Assembly (NCBI GenBank): GCA_030433225.1
Contig: JAUIMD010000045.1
Span: forward strand, 1 to 9,636
DNA length: 9,636 nt
Origin: Bacteroidia bacterium
GTDB lineage: Bacteria; Bacteroidota; Bacteroidia; Bacteroidales; UBA5342
Direction: 5' to 3'
The notes under the pieces are model-generated. The model saw nothing but the letters and a program-made list of their open reading frames with translations, was not told the DNA's origin and searched no databases. Shown piece after piece: positions 1 to 6,681 of the stretch. A program made the position numbers and the translations under genes. Position 1 is the stretch's first letter. Each line of letters begins with the position of its first letter.

Positions 1-168
1 CTCTTTAATTTTCTCCTCCTCCAGTAACTCATAAAGTTTGTTGATAATTTCGTCATGCGTATCTTCATCAACATTCTGGTAATTCAGGTAGCGAATTACG
101 TCCTTTATTTTGTCTCCTCTTTCAAGAATACCAATGCAATATTTCAGGTGTTCTTCTTTTGTTTTCAT
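1..168 (-). CDS. Small charged hypothetical protein, truncated by the window edge
   Basis: The minus strand is open from an ATG at 168-166 for 56 codons to the left edge without a stop, so the 3' end lies outside the window. The peptide begins MKTKEEHLKYCIGILERG and continues with a charged, probably helical stretch ending in ELLEEEKIKE. It has no signal peptide or membrane segment, and I do not recognise the family. It lies 49 nt downstream of the stop of the cysteine-rich gene on the same strand, so the two are probably co-transcribed. The start is uncertain. A GTG at 180-178 in the same frame has a GGAG 5 nt upstream, whereas the ATG has no convincing ribosome binding site. Confidence 0.55.
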   Translation of the reverse strand, partial: MKTKEEHLKYCIGILERGDKIKDVIRYLNYQNVDEDTHDEIINKLYELLEEEKIKE

Positions 169-217
169 TGGGTTACGCACATCATCTCCGGTGCGAGTAT
201 ATATAAAATTCTGCGAA

Positions 218-898
218 CTATTTACGTTCTATAAAATTGTTTTCAATTTCATCCAAAATAAAATCCTCGTATCCTTCCTTAATGGTTCTTAAAATGCCGT
301 AAAGAACAATCAGGGTTTGGTCCCGTTTGCTTTCCTCTTCTGCAAGTCCGGACTCTAATCGCAGGGTAAGTTCGTCCAAAATTAAACCTACCGAGGTTTG
401 TTTGTCCAGGTATTTGCTGAGCGATCTTCCTTTGTTTTCGCCAATGTGAAAGGCCAGCAGTTTCATCACCAATTTACGAAAAAGTACTCCTTTTAAATTA
501 CTGCGTGGATGAAAAAACTCAGCACTCCAGGTTTCCGGATGAATTTCGGGGCAGGCACATACGCCGATACTGTTAAAAAACAATTGCACTAATGCATCCT
601 GAACCGAAATTTTTTCGGCAAACGAATATCCCTCTTTTTTTATTTGAAACGTAACCTGCTCGCAGGAAGACAGTTCAGGAAATTGCTCTCCAATTTCAAG
701 AATTTTAAGGGCTGCCGGACAATAGGGCGTATCATTAACTTGTAATGTACACGTATTGCATTTGTTTCGGTGCAGTTCCACCCACCTGGGGTATGTATTG
801 GAGGGGCTTCGCTGCTTTAGGTTTTCTTCCTTTTGGGAGGGAAGCTTAAAACAGATTTTAGCCCCGTTTTCCGGGATAATATTAATCTCAACACTCAT
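218..898 (-). CDS. Uncharacterised cysteine-rich protein (226 aa)
   Basis: This soluble 226-residue protein has no signal peptide or transmembrane helix. The N-terminal third carries a compact motif: W39 and H43, then C47-x2-C50, then Y59-C60-P61. Further cysteines are at C79, C114 and C116 (a C-A-C-P sequence). The C47/C50/C60 spacing suggests a small metal site or redox-active cysteines, but that is inference. The region from about residue 135 onward is charged and mostly helical (RKLVMKLLAFHIGENKG, then an acidic segment). I recall similar proteins with a CxxC then YCPAA motif annotated only as domains of unknown function, possibly DUF6901, but I am not sure of the family. The ATG at 898 gives a sensible N-terminus. 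The small protein at 168 follows in the same direction. Function unknown. Confidence 0.8.
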   Translation of the reverse strand: MSVEINIIPENGAKICFKLPSQKEENLKQRSPSNTYPRWVELHRNKCNTCTLQVNDTPYCPAALKILEIGEQFPELSSCEQVTFQIKKEGYSFAEKISVQDALVQLFFNSIGVCACPEIHPETWSAEFFHPRSNLKGVLFRKLVMKLLAFHIGENKGRSLSKYLDKQTSVGLILDELTLRLESGLAEEESKRDQTLIVLYGILRTIKEGYEDFILDEIENNFIERK

Positions 899-922
899 AA
901 GGTTTGGTCGATACTACCACGA

Positions 923-938
923 ATTTACCACAGTAAAT
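923..938. promoter_or_regulatory. Small perfect dyad upstream of the cysteine-rich gene
   Basis: ATTTAC (923-928) and GTAAAT (933-938) form a perfect 6-bp inverted repeat around a CACA spacer, 25 nt upstream of the ATG at 898. It could be a repressor site or a leader hairpin. In an AT-rich spacer a 6-bp dyad can occur by chance, so this is a weak call. Confidence 0.2.
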
Positions 939-943
939 CTTTG

Positions 944-1024
944 GTTGGTAAGGTTATTAAATCCTCATTTAGGATTTTATAACATAAGTACCATTTAATT
1001 TGGTAGGATACAAACCTTACAAAC
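944..1024. repeat. Nested inverted repeats, possible branched structure
   Basis: An outer inverted repeat pairs GTTGGTAAGGTT (944-955) with AACCTTACAAAC (1013-1024), 11 of 12 bp. It encloses two further inverted repeats: AAATCCT/AGGATTT (959-965 and 971-977, 5-nt loop) and TACCA/TGGTA (989-993 and 1001-1005, 7-nt loop). Together they can fold as a three-way junction. The element lies in the non-coding region upstream of the cysteine-rich gene. It could be an RNA leader, a DNA cruciform or a degenerate small repeat element. I see no flanking target-site duplication. Confidence 0.4.
983..1014 (-). promoter_or_regulatory. Candidate promoter for the cysteine-rich gene
   Basis: Reading the minus strand, TTTG (1014-1011), a 20-nt spacer and TACTTATG (990-983) match the Bacteroidota -33/-7 pattern TTTG, then TAnnTTTG, with one mismatch in the -7 box. 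This would give a leader of roughly 75 nt to the ATG at 898, containing the 959-977 hairpin. Matches of this quality are expected by chance in AT-rich DNA, so the call is tentative. Confidence 0.25.
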
Positions 1025-1090
1025 TCAATTAATAATTATTTAATAATGAGGAAGTAAAACTTCAGGGAAGTAGGGAGGTTTGGTAAGTAT

Positions 1091-1122
1091 GTAAGCCCAC
1101 TGTAATGTATAAGGGGGCCTAC
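1091..1122 (-). terminator. Possible terminator hairpin after the glycosyltransferase pair
   Basis: In the minus-strand transcript, GTAGGCCC (1122-1115) pairs with GGGCUUAC (1098-1091), 8 bp including one G-U. The hairpin starts 5 nt after the GT2 stop. No U-tract follows, so if it terminates it is not a classic intrinsic terminator. It may instead be a 3'-end stabilising hairpin. Confidence 0.35.
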
Positions 1123-1127
1123 CCGCG

Positions 1128-1868
1128 TTATTGAAACAAGTTGAATTTTGCCAGGCCCTTTTTCTGCAGAAAATACTGGATGGAAACCCATAAAACCCCC
1201 AGCCCATAAATGGAGCTACGTTTCAGGTTAATGGACGATGCCTCATCAAAATACTTGGTAGGACAAGTGATTTCAGCAATTTCATAACCGGCAAAACAAA
1301 TCTGTCCCAGCATTTGGTTATCAAACACAAAATCGTCGGACAGGTTATTGAAGTTGACCGCACGCAATACATTGCCCGAAAAGGCACGGTAACCGGTATG
1401 GTATTCTGATAGTTTTTGCCCCATCAGAATGTTCTGAAATAAGGTTAGTACACGGTTGGCCAGGTATTTATACCAGGGCATTCCCCCTTTTAAAGCTCCT
1501 TTTCCTAAAATACGAGAGCCTAAAACTACCTCGTACACATCGTTTGCAATGAGATAGCTCATCGACTCTATTAGCTTAGGGGTGTACTGATAGTCGGGAT
1601 GAAGCATAATCACAATGTCGGAATTCAGCTCCAATGCCTTGTTGTAGCACGATTTTTGGTTTCCTCCGTAGCCCTTATTTACCTCGTGAATAATGATGTG
1701 TTTTATGCCCAGTTTTTTACCTAATTCGGCGGTATTATCCGAGCTTTTATCGTCCACCAGAATCACTTCATCCACCAAATCAAGCGGAATTTCCTGGTAG
1801 GTTTTTTCAATGGTAAGCGCCGCATTATAGGCCGGTAAAACAACGGTAACTTTTTTTCCTTTAATCAT
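1128..1868 (-). CDS. GT2 family glycosyltransferase, polyprenyl-phosphate sugar synthase-like
   Basis: This is a 246-residue GT-A fold glycosyltransferase of the DPM/DPG-synthase-like group. Visible motifs in order are VVLPAYNA (9-16), the nucleotide-binding VDDKSSDNT (38-46), NKGYGGNQK (64-72), the metal-site region MLHPDYQYTPKLI with D92, YHTGYRAF (156-163) and DDFVFDNQML (178-187). The first acid of the usual DxD is replaced (H-P-D), which I believe is normal for this subgroup. There is no C-terminal membrane domain, so it resembles the soluble DPM1 type acting at the inner face of the cytoplasmic membrane. By family it would transfer a sugar from a nucleotide donor to a polyprenyl phosphate. 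The sugar cannot be read from sequence. It starts 1 nt after the GT39 stop. Inference: it makes the lipid-linked donor used by that enzyme. Confidence 0.9.
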   Translation of the reverse strand: MIKGKKVTVVLPAYNAALTIEKTYQEIPLDLVDEVILVDDKSSDNTAELGKKLGIKHIIIHEVNKGYGGNQKSCYNKALELNSDIVIMLHPDYQYTPKLIESMSYLIANDVYEVVLGSRILGKGALKGGMPWYKYLANRVLTLFQNILMGQKLSEYHTGYRAFSGNVLRAVNFNNLSDDFVFDNQMLGQICFAGYEIAEITCPTKYFDEASSINLKRSSIYGLGVLWVSIQYFLQKKGLAKFNLFQ

Positions 1869-1869
1869 T

Positions 1870-3522
1870 TTATCTTCTTCTTACGGTAAATATAAAACCA
1901 TTTTTTTCGTACACAACTTCAAGGTCGGTATATTGCTGTAAATAACGCTCCTTATTAAAGTTTTTCATCACAAAATAGGCATCCTTGTCCAGTTTTCCAT
2001 GCAACAAATATTCCATATTGTTGCTTTGTTCTCCCTGGTTTGGCTTGCGGAAGTAAAACAGGTGTGCATAACTTTTAAAGCCCAGGGTGTTTACATAAAC
2101 ATCCTGCCCTTGCAGATCTTCGTAAAATTCGATGGCGGCAAGTTGGCTGTAGCGCTCCACCCTTGGCACAATTAATACCATGGTAAAGAAAGTAAACAGG
2201 AGGCTTGCCACAAACAGGGTTACCACCGCCCTAAACATGTGCAAAGCCTTGTTGTACCGCAAAAATAAACCAAATCCAACCAGTAAAATAAGTCCGGTAA
2301 CCCACTCAATATACAACCAGTTTCCGTTTGCCTCCAGGTTGCCAATAGCAAATTTATCGCCTATCAGGTCTGCCTCAATCAGGGCGGCTTTGTACACATC
2401 AATAAAGGAAGCGGCTATCATTAAAACAGCAAAAATAGCGGTGAGCACGCCCAATAAAATGGTTATTAAACGGCTGAATTTATGCTTTTTTTCGATGGAA
2501 TTATCGATATAGTAGGCTGCCAAAAACGCCATTGGAAAGTAGCACATTGAAGAGTAATGCACAATTTTGGTGTTTACAATGGTAAACAAAATGAGTACTG
2601 TCCAAAAGAGGTAATTCATCCATTGCTTGTAGTGCAGCACGGTGGCGCCATCGCTAAAACTTCGTTTAAAAGACGGAACAACAAATACCGAAGCCGGAAA
2701 TACCCCTATAAACAAAATGACAAAATGGTACAGCAGAAACCCGCCATGCCCTGCATCTTCGGTTTTAAACAAGCGAACCTGGTACACAAAAAAATCTACA
2801 ATTACATCAAAGTTTCCGTTCACTATTTGCAGTAGAAACCAAAATCCACCAACCAACGTAAATGCAAGCAAAAACACGAGTAAATCCACCAATTTTACGT
2901 TTACCTTAAACTTACGTGCCACCAAAAACACCCCACCGGTGAGGCCGGGTATTAATAGACCCACGGGCCCCTTGGTAAGTACAGCCAGCCCAATGCATAT
3001 GCCCGAAAATAAGGCTGCAAGCGTTTTGTTAAACGCATCGCCGGTGTCGGTATACCGAATTAAAAAATACACGCCTGAAAAAATAAAAAGGTTGAACCAG
3101 GGATCGATAATCCCCGATTTGAAATAAAAAAACGGCAACACCGAACCGGCATAGGCCAACACCCACAAGACACCAAACCTATCCGATTTTAAACGCCCCC
3201 CTACATGAAACAACAGCAACAAGGTTACCACACCACAAATGGCATTTGGAAAACGTGCAGCAAATTCATTTACCCCAAATACTTTCATGGAGGCCACTTG
3301 CATCCACAAAAACAATGGCGGCTTTTCCCAAAATGGCTTGTAGTTAATTTGAACGGTGAGGTAGTCGGAGGTTTCAATCATTTCACGCGACGATTCAGCA
3401 AAGTTAATCTCATCCCAATCAAATAAATGGGTGGTTCCGTTAAACGGAACAAACAGCGCGATGCCTAAAACAAAAATTAAAAGGTAAACTATAGAAGTGT
3501 TGATTTTTAAGGAAGTAAGCAT
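1870..3522 (-). CDS. ArnT-like GT39 membrane glycosyltransferase
   Basis: This is a 550-residue polytopic membrane protein with roughly 11-13 hydrophobic segments and a C-terminal soluble tail of about 90 residues. After the first membrane helix (about 11-27) comes the GT39/PMT_2 signature: D35-W-D37-E38, the acidic catalytic loop, then WEKPPL (65-70). LTKGP (182-186), FKTEDAGHGG (252-261) and KIVHYSSMCYFP (319-330) are also typical. Enzymes of this family (ArnT, PMT) take a sugar from a polyprenyl-phosphate carrier and add it to lipid A, glycans or proteins on the outer face of the inner membrane. The length fits ArnT (about 550 aa). The acceptor and sugar are unknown, so I give no gene symbol. 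It is the first gene of a tight two-gene unit with the GT2 that probably supplies its donor. The ATG at 3522 gives a short positive N-terminus before helix 1. Confidence 0.9.
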   Translation of the reverse strand: MLTSLKINTSIVYLLIFVLGIALFVPFNGTTHLFDWDEINFAESSREMIETSDYLTVQINYKPFWEKPPLFLWMQVASMKVFGVNEFAARFPNAICGVVTLLLLFHVGGRLKSDRFGVLWVLAYAGSVLPFFYFKSGIIDPWFNLFIFSGVYFLIRYTDTGDAFNKTLAALFSGICIGLAVLTKGPVGLLIPGLTGGVFLVARKFKVNVKLVDLLVFLLAFTLVGGFWFLLQIVNGNFDVIVDFFVYQVRLFKTEDAGHGGFLLYHFVILFIGVFPASVFVVPSFKRSFSDGATVLHYKQWMNYLFWTVLILFTIVNTKIVHYSSMCYFPMAFLAAYYIDNSIEKKHKFSRLITILLGVLTAIFAVLMIAASFIDVYKAALIEADLIGDKFAIGNLEANGNWLYIEWVTGLILLVGFGLFLRYNKALHMFRAVVTLFVASLLFTFFTMVLIVPRVERYSQLAAIEFYEDLQGQDVYVNTLGFKSYAHLFYFRKPNQGEQSNNMEYLLHGKLDKDAYFVMKNFNKERYLQQYTDLEVVYEKNGFIFTVRRR

Positions 3523-3818
3523 GAAAAATTGGTTTCCGGAGGTTGAAGGTTTTACGTGAAAATTAGAGCATTAAAATTCTCTCCCTTGTTATTTTACTAC
3601 GGCGAAGATAAAAAAACTTAGGCAAAGAGTGTGACCTTTTTTAGGGACCGTTCAAGGCAACTGTAAAGCCAAACAGAATAAACAAGTGTATGTTGAACAG
3701 TTTAAATTTATACGGTGTTTACTATGCGAGAGATTGATGATGCTGTTTTCCGGCGTGCGTAGGTCGGAAACTGCGAGTAGCGTATTGGCCATTGCCGGTT
3801 TTGGCAAGGACTTATAAG
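3523..3818. other. Divergent intergenic region, no gene seen
   Basis: This 296-bp spacer separates the minus-strand glycosyltransferase unit from the plus-strand aldo/keto reductase operon, so promoters for both should lie here. The left part is AT-rich and the right part, about 3720-3810, is less so. I found no promoter pair with correct spacing. TAAATTTA at 3703-3710 resembles a -7 box but lacks a -33 partner. Small inverted repeats are TTTCCG/CGGAAA (3747-3752 and 3765-3770) and TTGCC/GGCAA (3792-3796 and 3803-3807). The second lies just upstream of the start at 3819 and could affect translation. Confidence 0.5.
3806..3810 (+). promoter_or_regulatory. Ribosome binding site deciding the aldo/keto reductase start
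   Basis: AAGGA at 3806-3810 is 8 nt upstream of the ATG at 3819. It favours that start over the upstream in-frame TTG at 3792, and fits at least as well as the second ATG at 3828. Confidence 0.45.
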
Positions 3819-4778
3819 ATGGATAGGATGAGATATTTGTCATTTACCAAGAATGATAGAATGCCGGCTCTGGGGTTGGGGACCTACCTGGCAACACCAA
3901 AAGAAGTGTACCATGCAGTTTTGTATGCGCTGGAGCTTGGCTACAGGCATTTAGACTGTGCCTATATTTACGGCAACCAGCAAGCCATTGGCGAAGCTTT
4001 GCAATTTGCCTTTAAAAAAGGGATCGTAAGGCGTGAGGATGTGTGGATAACCTCAAAGCTGTGGTGTAGCGACATGCAACCGGATGACGTGATGCCCGCC
4101 CTGCAAAATACCTTGGAGCAATTACAGCTTCGTTACCTGGATTTATACCTCATCCATTGGCCCGTACCCATTCAAAAAGGCCTTTCGTACCCAAAGCATG
4201 CCGAAGATTTCATCCAACCCGATCAGCTTCCCTATACCCAAACCTGGCAAGCCCTGGAAAAGGCACATGCCAGCGGAGCCGTTCAGCATTTAGGCGTCTC
4301 CAATTTTAATGTGGATAAGCTACAGCACTTGTTATCGCTTGCCAGGGTAAAACCTGAGGTCAACCAGGTAGAAATGCATCCGTTTCTGGCACAAAACCCA
4401 TTGGTGGAATATTGCGCCCAACATCACATACACATCACCGGTTATGCCCCGCTGGGTACCGGTACGCCCGGTGTAACTGCTACCGGTGCCAAAAGGCCGT
4501 CGTTACTGAATAACTCGCTTATTGGGCTAATTGCCAAAGATCATTACGCCACACCGGCACAGGTAATGCTGGCCTGGGCCATGCAACGGGGCACGTCGGT
4601 AATTCCAAAATCGGTAACACCGGCACGCATTGCCGAAAACTTTAAGGCACATTCCCTTGTTTTACGAGCTGAAGAAATGGAACAAATCAACGAACTGGAC
4701 TTTGATTACCGCTATGTTAGCGGCGAAATCTGGACCATTCCGGGTTCCCCCCACACCTTACAAAACCTGTGGGATTAA
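3819..4778 (+). CDS. Aldo/keto reductase
   Basis: This is a 319-residue cytosolic NAD(P)H-dependent oxidoreductase with a TIM-barrel fold, which reduces aldehydes or ketones to alcohols. The full catalytic tetrad is visible: D46 (HLDCA), Y51 (YIYGN), K80 (TSKLW) and H113 (LIHWP). GVSNF and the C-terminal coenzyme-binding segment IPKSVTPARIAENF are also present. The sequence resembles the AKR1A1/xylose reductase type more than the bacterial YeaE or YghZ types. The physiological substrate cannot be told. The frame is open upstream to a TTG at 3792, but the ATG at 3819 has an AAGGA at good spacing and gives the usual N-terminus just before the first barrel strand. The ATG at 3828 is also possible. 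The pirin gene starts 17 nt after the stop, so the two are almost certainly one operon. Confidence 0.92.
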   Translation: MDRMRYLSFTKNDRMPALGLGTYLATPKEVYHAVLYALELGYRHLDCAYIYGNQQAIGEALQFAFKKGIVRREDVWITSKLWCSDMQPDDVMPALQNTLEQLQLRYLDLYLIHWPVPIQKGLSYPKHAEDFIQPDQLPYTQTWQALEKAHASGAVQHLGVSNFNVDKLQHLLSLARVKPEVNQVEMHPFLAQNPLVEYCAQHHIHITGYAPLGTGTPGVTATGAKRPSLLNNSLIGLIAKDHYATPAQVMLAWAMQRGTSVIPKSVTPARIAENFKAHSLVLRAEEMEQINELDFDYRYVSGEIWTIPGSPHTLQNLWD

Positions 4779-4795
4779 CTAAAAATTCCCTATAA

Positions 4796-5821
4796 ATGGA
4801 CACTTCCATCCAACAAATTCTGCCCCTGGGCTTCCCGTGGCAAACCCAGGATCCCTTTTTATTTTGCGTTTACCACGAGGACTTTTTCCCGGAAGGAAAC
4901 GATAACTTTGGACCAAACGAATCGTTAGCAGGCAGAAACCTGGGCAACGATTTTACGGTTAAAAACGGTTACCGCATGTACCACGGAACCACGGTGCCTG
5001 GGTTTCCTGCCCATCCGCACCGGGGGTTTGAGACGGTTACGGTGGTAAAAAAGGGGTTGTGTGACCATGCCGATTCTATGGGAGCCGCCGGACGATATGG
5101 CAACGGTGATGTACAATGGATGACTGCCGGTGAAGGGGTTCAACATTCTGAAATGTTTCCGCTGTTAAAAAACGATGCACCCAACCCGCTGGAACTGTTT
5201 CAAATTTGGCTGAACCTGCCCAAAAGCAAAAAAATGGCGAAAGGACACATCCAAATGTTTTGGCGCGAAGATTTACAAACCCACACCGAAACAGATGCAA
5301 ACGGCCATGCCCTTACGGTAGAAGTTATTGCCGGAGATTACAAAACAGCCAAAGCCCTGCAGCCCGCCCCCGATTCGTGGGCAGCAGATCCGCAAAACCA
5401 TGTAGCTATCTGGAAAGTAACGCTTGCTCCGCATGCCATGTGGGAGCTTCCTGTAAATGCGGCTGGCGTAAATCGAAGCGTATTTTTTTACAAAGGAAAC
5501 CACATTGAAATTGGCGAAAAAACCATTGCCGTAAACAAAGCCATTGTGCTGGATGCCTCCCAAAACACGTTGATTACAAACGGCGATAAGGAAGCCAGTT
5601 TTTTGCTTTTACAGGGCAAACCTTTGCATGAACCGGTTGTGCAACATGGCCCCTTTGTAATGAGCAACGAAGCTGAAATTCGCCAAACCCTGATCGATTA
5701 TCAAAAAAATCAGTTTGGGGGATGGCCCTGGCCCCGGTACGACATGGTACACCCTAAAAACCAGGGGCGCTTTGTAAAGCATGCATCGGGCCAAATAGAA
5801 GAAAAAGAAGCAAAAGTTTAA
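4796..5821 (+). CDS. Pirin family protein (bicupin)
   Basis: This 341-residue pirin is a two-domain cupin with no signal peptide. The N-terminal cupin has all four metal ligands expected from human pirin: H73 and H75 in PAHPHRGFETVT, and H117 and E119 in GEGVQHSE. The C-terminal signature FGGWPWPR is near residues 303-310, followed by VHPKNQGRFV. Some bacterial pirins (for example E. coli YhhW) have quercetin 2,3-dioxygenase activity, while others bind regulatory or metabolic enzymes. Sequence alone does not decide between these. It is second in an operon with an aldo/keto reductase, which fits a redox or aromatic-compound role, but this is inference. The length is at the long end for the family. 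The gene is closed by a strong terminator. Confidence 0.92.
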   Translation: MDTSIQQILPLGFPWQTQDPFLFCVYHEDFFPEGNDNFGPNESLAGRNLGNDFTVKNGYRMYHGTTVPGFPAHPHRGFETVTVVKKGLCDHADSMGAAGRYGNGDVQWMTAGEGVQHSEMFPLLKNDAPNPLELFQIWLNLPKSKKMAKGHIQMFWREDLQTHTETDANGHALTVEVIAGDYKTAKALQPAPDSWAADPQNHVAIWKVTLAPHAMWELPVNAAGVNRSVFFYKGNHIEIGEKTIAVNKAIVLDASQNTLITNGDKEASFLLLQGKPLHEPVVQHGPFVMSNEAEIRQTLIDYQKNQFGGWPWPRYDMVHPKNQGRFVKHASGQIEEKEAKV

Positions 5822-5825
5822 ATCT

Positions 5826-5868
5826 AAAAAAGCCCCGGAACACGATAGGTTGCGGGGCTTACTTTTTT
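5826..5868. terminator. Bidirectional intrinsic terminator between convergent genes
   Basis: AAGCCCCG (5830-5837) and CGGGGCTT (5853-5860) form a perfect 8-bp GC-rich stem with a 15-nt loop. On the plus strand it is followed by ACTTTTTT, and on the minus strand the stem runs directly into a T-tract. It therefore ends the pirin operon on one strand and the GIN-domain gene on the other. Confidence 0.85.
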
Positions 5869-5881
5869 ACACACGTCCTGT

Positions 5882-6619
5882 TTAACTTTGTGGATGTGCT
5901 GCTTTACTTTTTTCTTCCTCGTTGGCATCTGCCTCGTCTTTCATCTCTACCTTACCCCCCAACGAGGTTGCACTGTTGCTTTTGGGTGGATTTCCGCCTA
6001 CGGTAACCACGCCGCCTGAGTTTGCTTTGGCATCTACCGATTTAAGGGCTGTAACAAACAACTTTGAGCCGATTCCGGCCTTTGCCACAACCTCATCTGC
6101 CATTAACTTATCGGCATATATGGTGGAAGTTGTCGCACTTTTGGCGTCCAGCGATGCACACTTTCCCTTTATCTGCAACACTGAATTTTCACCTGCCGAC
6201 AGTTCCACGTGATTCGATTTAAGTTCTAGTTGTACCAGGCCCCCGGTATTCGCTTTTATGGCAATTTTCTCTAACTCCAGCGGATGGGTAGCCCGCACAA
6301 TGGCATTGCCTTTTACTTCTATCTCTTTCAGGTCGGTGAAGCTGAGGCGTACTTCCACGTTAACATCGCCCGTGGTTAATTTTGCCATGCTAATTTTTAA
6401 GGTATTGCCGCTCACCTCGGTAATAATTTCATCCATGGCATAATAATCGGAGAGGATTAAGGCGTTGTTTTCGGCAGTTTTGGTCAGCACTACCTCAACT
6501 CCGCGAGATACATCCAGTTTTTCAAAAGACTTTAATGGTCTTATTTCGTTTTCCTCATTGGCAAAAGAGGTACTCCAAAGTGCTGCCAGCGCGATAAACC
6601 CAACAAATATTCGTTTCAT
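5882..6619 (-). CDS. Secreted GIN-domain (DUF2807) protein
   Basis: This 245-residue protein has a clear Sec signal peptide: MKR, a hydrophobic core, then SFA at 18-20 as the likely cleavage site. The mature part starts RPLKSFEKLDVSRGVEVVLT, the typical opening of the DUF2807 / GIN domain called a putative auto-transporter adhesin head. It continues as repeated short strands with regularly spaced small and polar residues, consistent with a right-handed beta-helix. The last 20 or so residues are acidic and low in complexity. Members are common in Bacteroidota and are expected in the periplasm or at the cell surface; their function is not established. The gene has its own promoter candidate. 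It lies 62 nt after the split TolC-like gene and is convergent with the pirin operon. Confidence 0.85.
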   Translation of the reverse strand: MKRIFVGFIALAALWSTSFANEENEIRPLKSFEKLDVSRGVEVVLTKTAENNALILSDYYAMDEIITEVSGNTLKISMAKLTTGDVNVEVRLSFTDLKEIEVKGNAIVRATHPLELEKIAIKANTGGLVQLELKSNHVELSAGENSVLQIKGKCASLDAKSATTSTIYADKLMADEVVAKAGIGSKLFVTALKSVDAKANSGGVVTVGGNPPKSNSATSLGGKVEMKDEADANEEEKSKAAHPQS

Positions 6620-6641
6620 ACTTTAAGTGATTTTAGGAATG

Positions 6642-6671
6642 TAAAGCTATGCAGTTTTACACGTGCGGCAA
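6642..6671 (-). promoter_or_regulatory. Candidate promoter of the GIN-domain gene
   Basis: On the minus strand, TTG (6671-6669), a 19-nt spacer and TAGCTTTA (6649-6642) match the Bacteroidota -33 TTG / -7 TAnnTTTG pattern with one mismatch. Transcription would start near 6635, leaving a leader of about 15 nt to the ATG at 6619. This suggests the gene is transcribed independently of the TolC-like gene upstream. Confidence 0.45.
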
Positions 6672-6681
6672 TGTTTGACGG

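Noticed and set aside
110..292. A 60-codon plus-strand open frame at the left edge
   Set aside because: It overlaps the antisense cysteine-rich gene and the small protein gene and has no supporting features.
899..1127. A tRNA or small RNA gene in the left spacer
   Set aside because: No cloverleaf, TTC-loop or anticodon pattern fits. Only the inverted repeats reported separately are visible.
2642..3127. A 161-codon plus-strand open frame inside the GT39 gene
   Set aside because: It lies entirely antisense to a clear membrane glycosyltransferase, has low-complexity composition (many T, N, P, K) and no family resemblance. It is a shadow frame.
3652..3843. A 63-codon minus-strand open frame in the divergent spacer
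   Set aside because: It begins inside the aldo/keto reductase gene on the opposite strand and shows no protein-like pattern, promoter or ribosome binding site.
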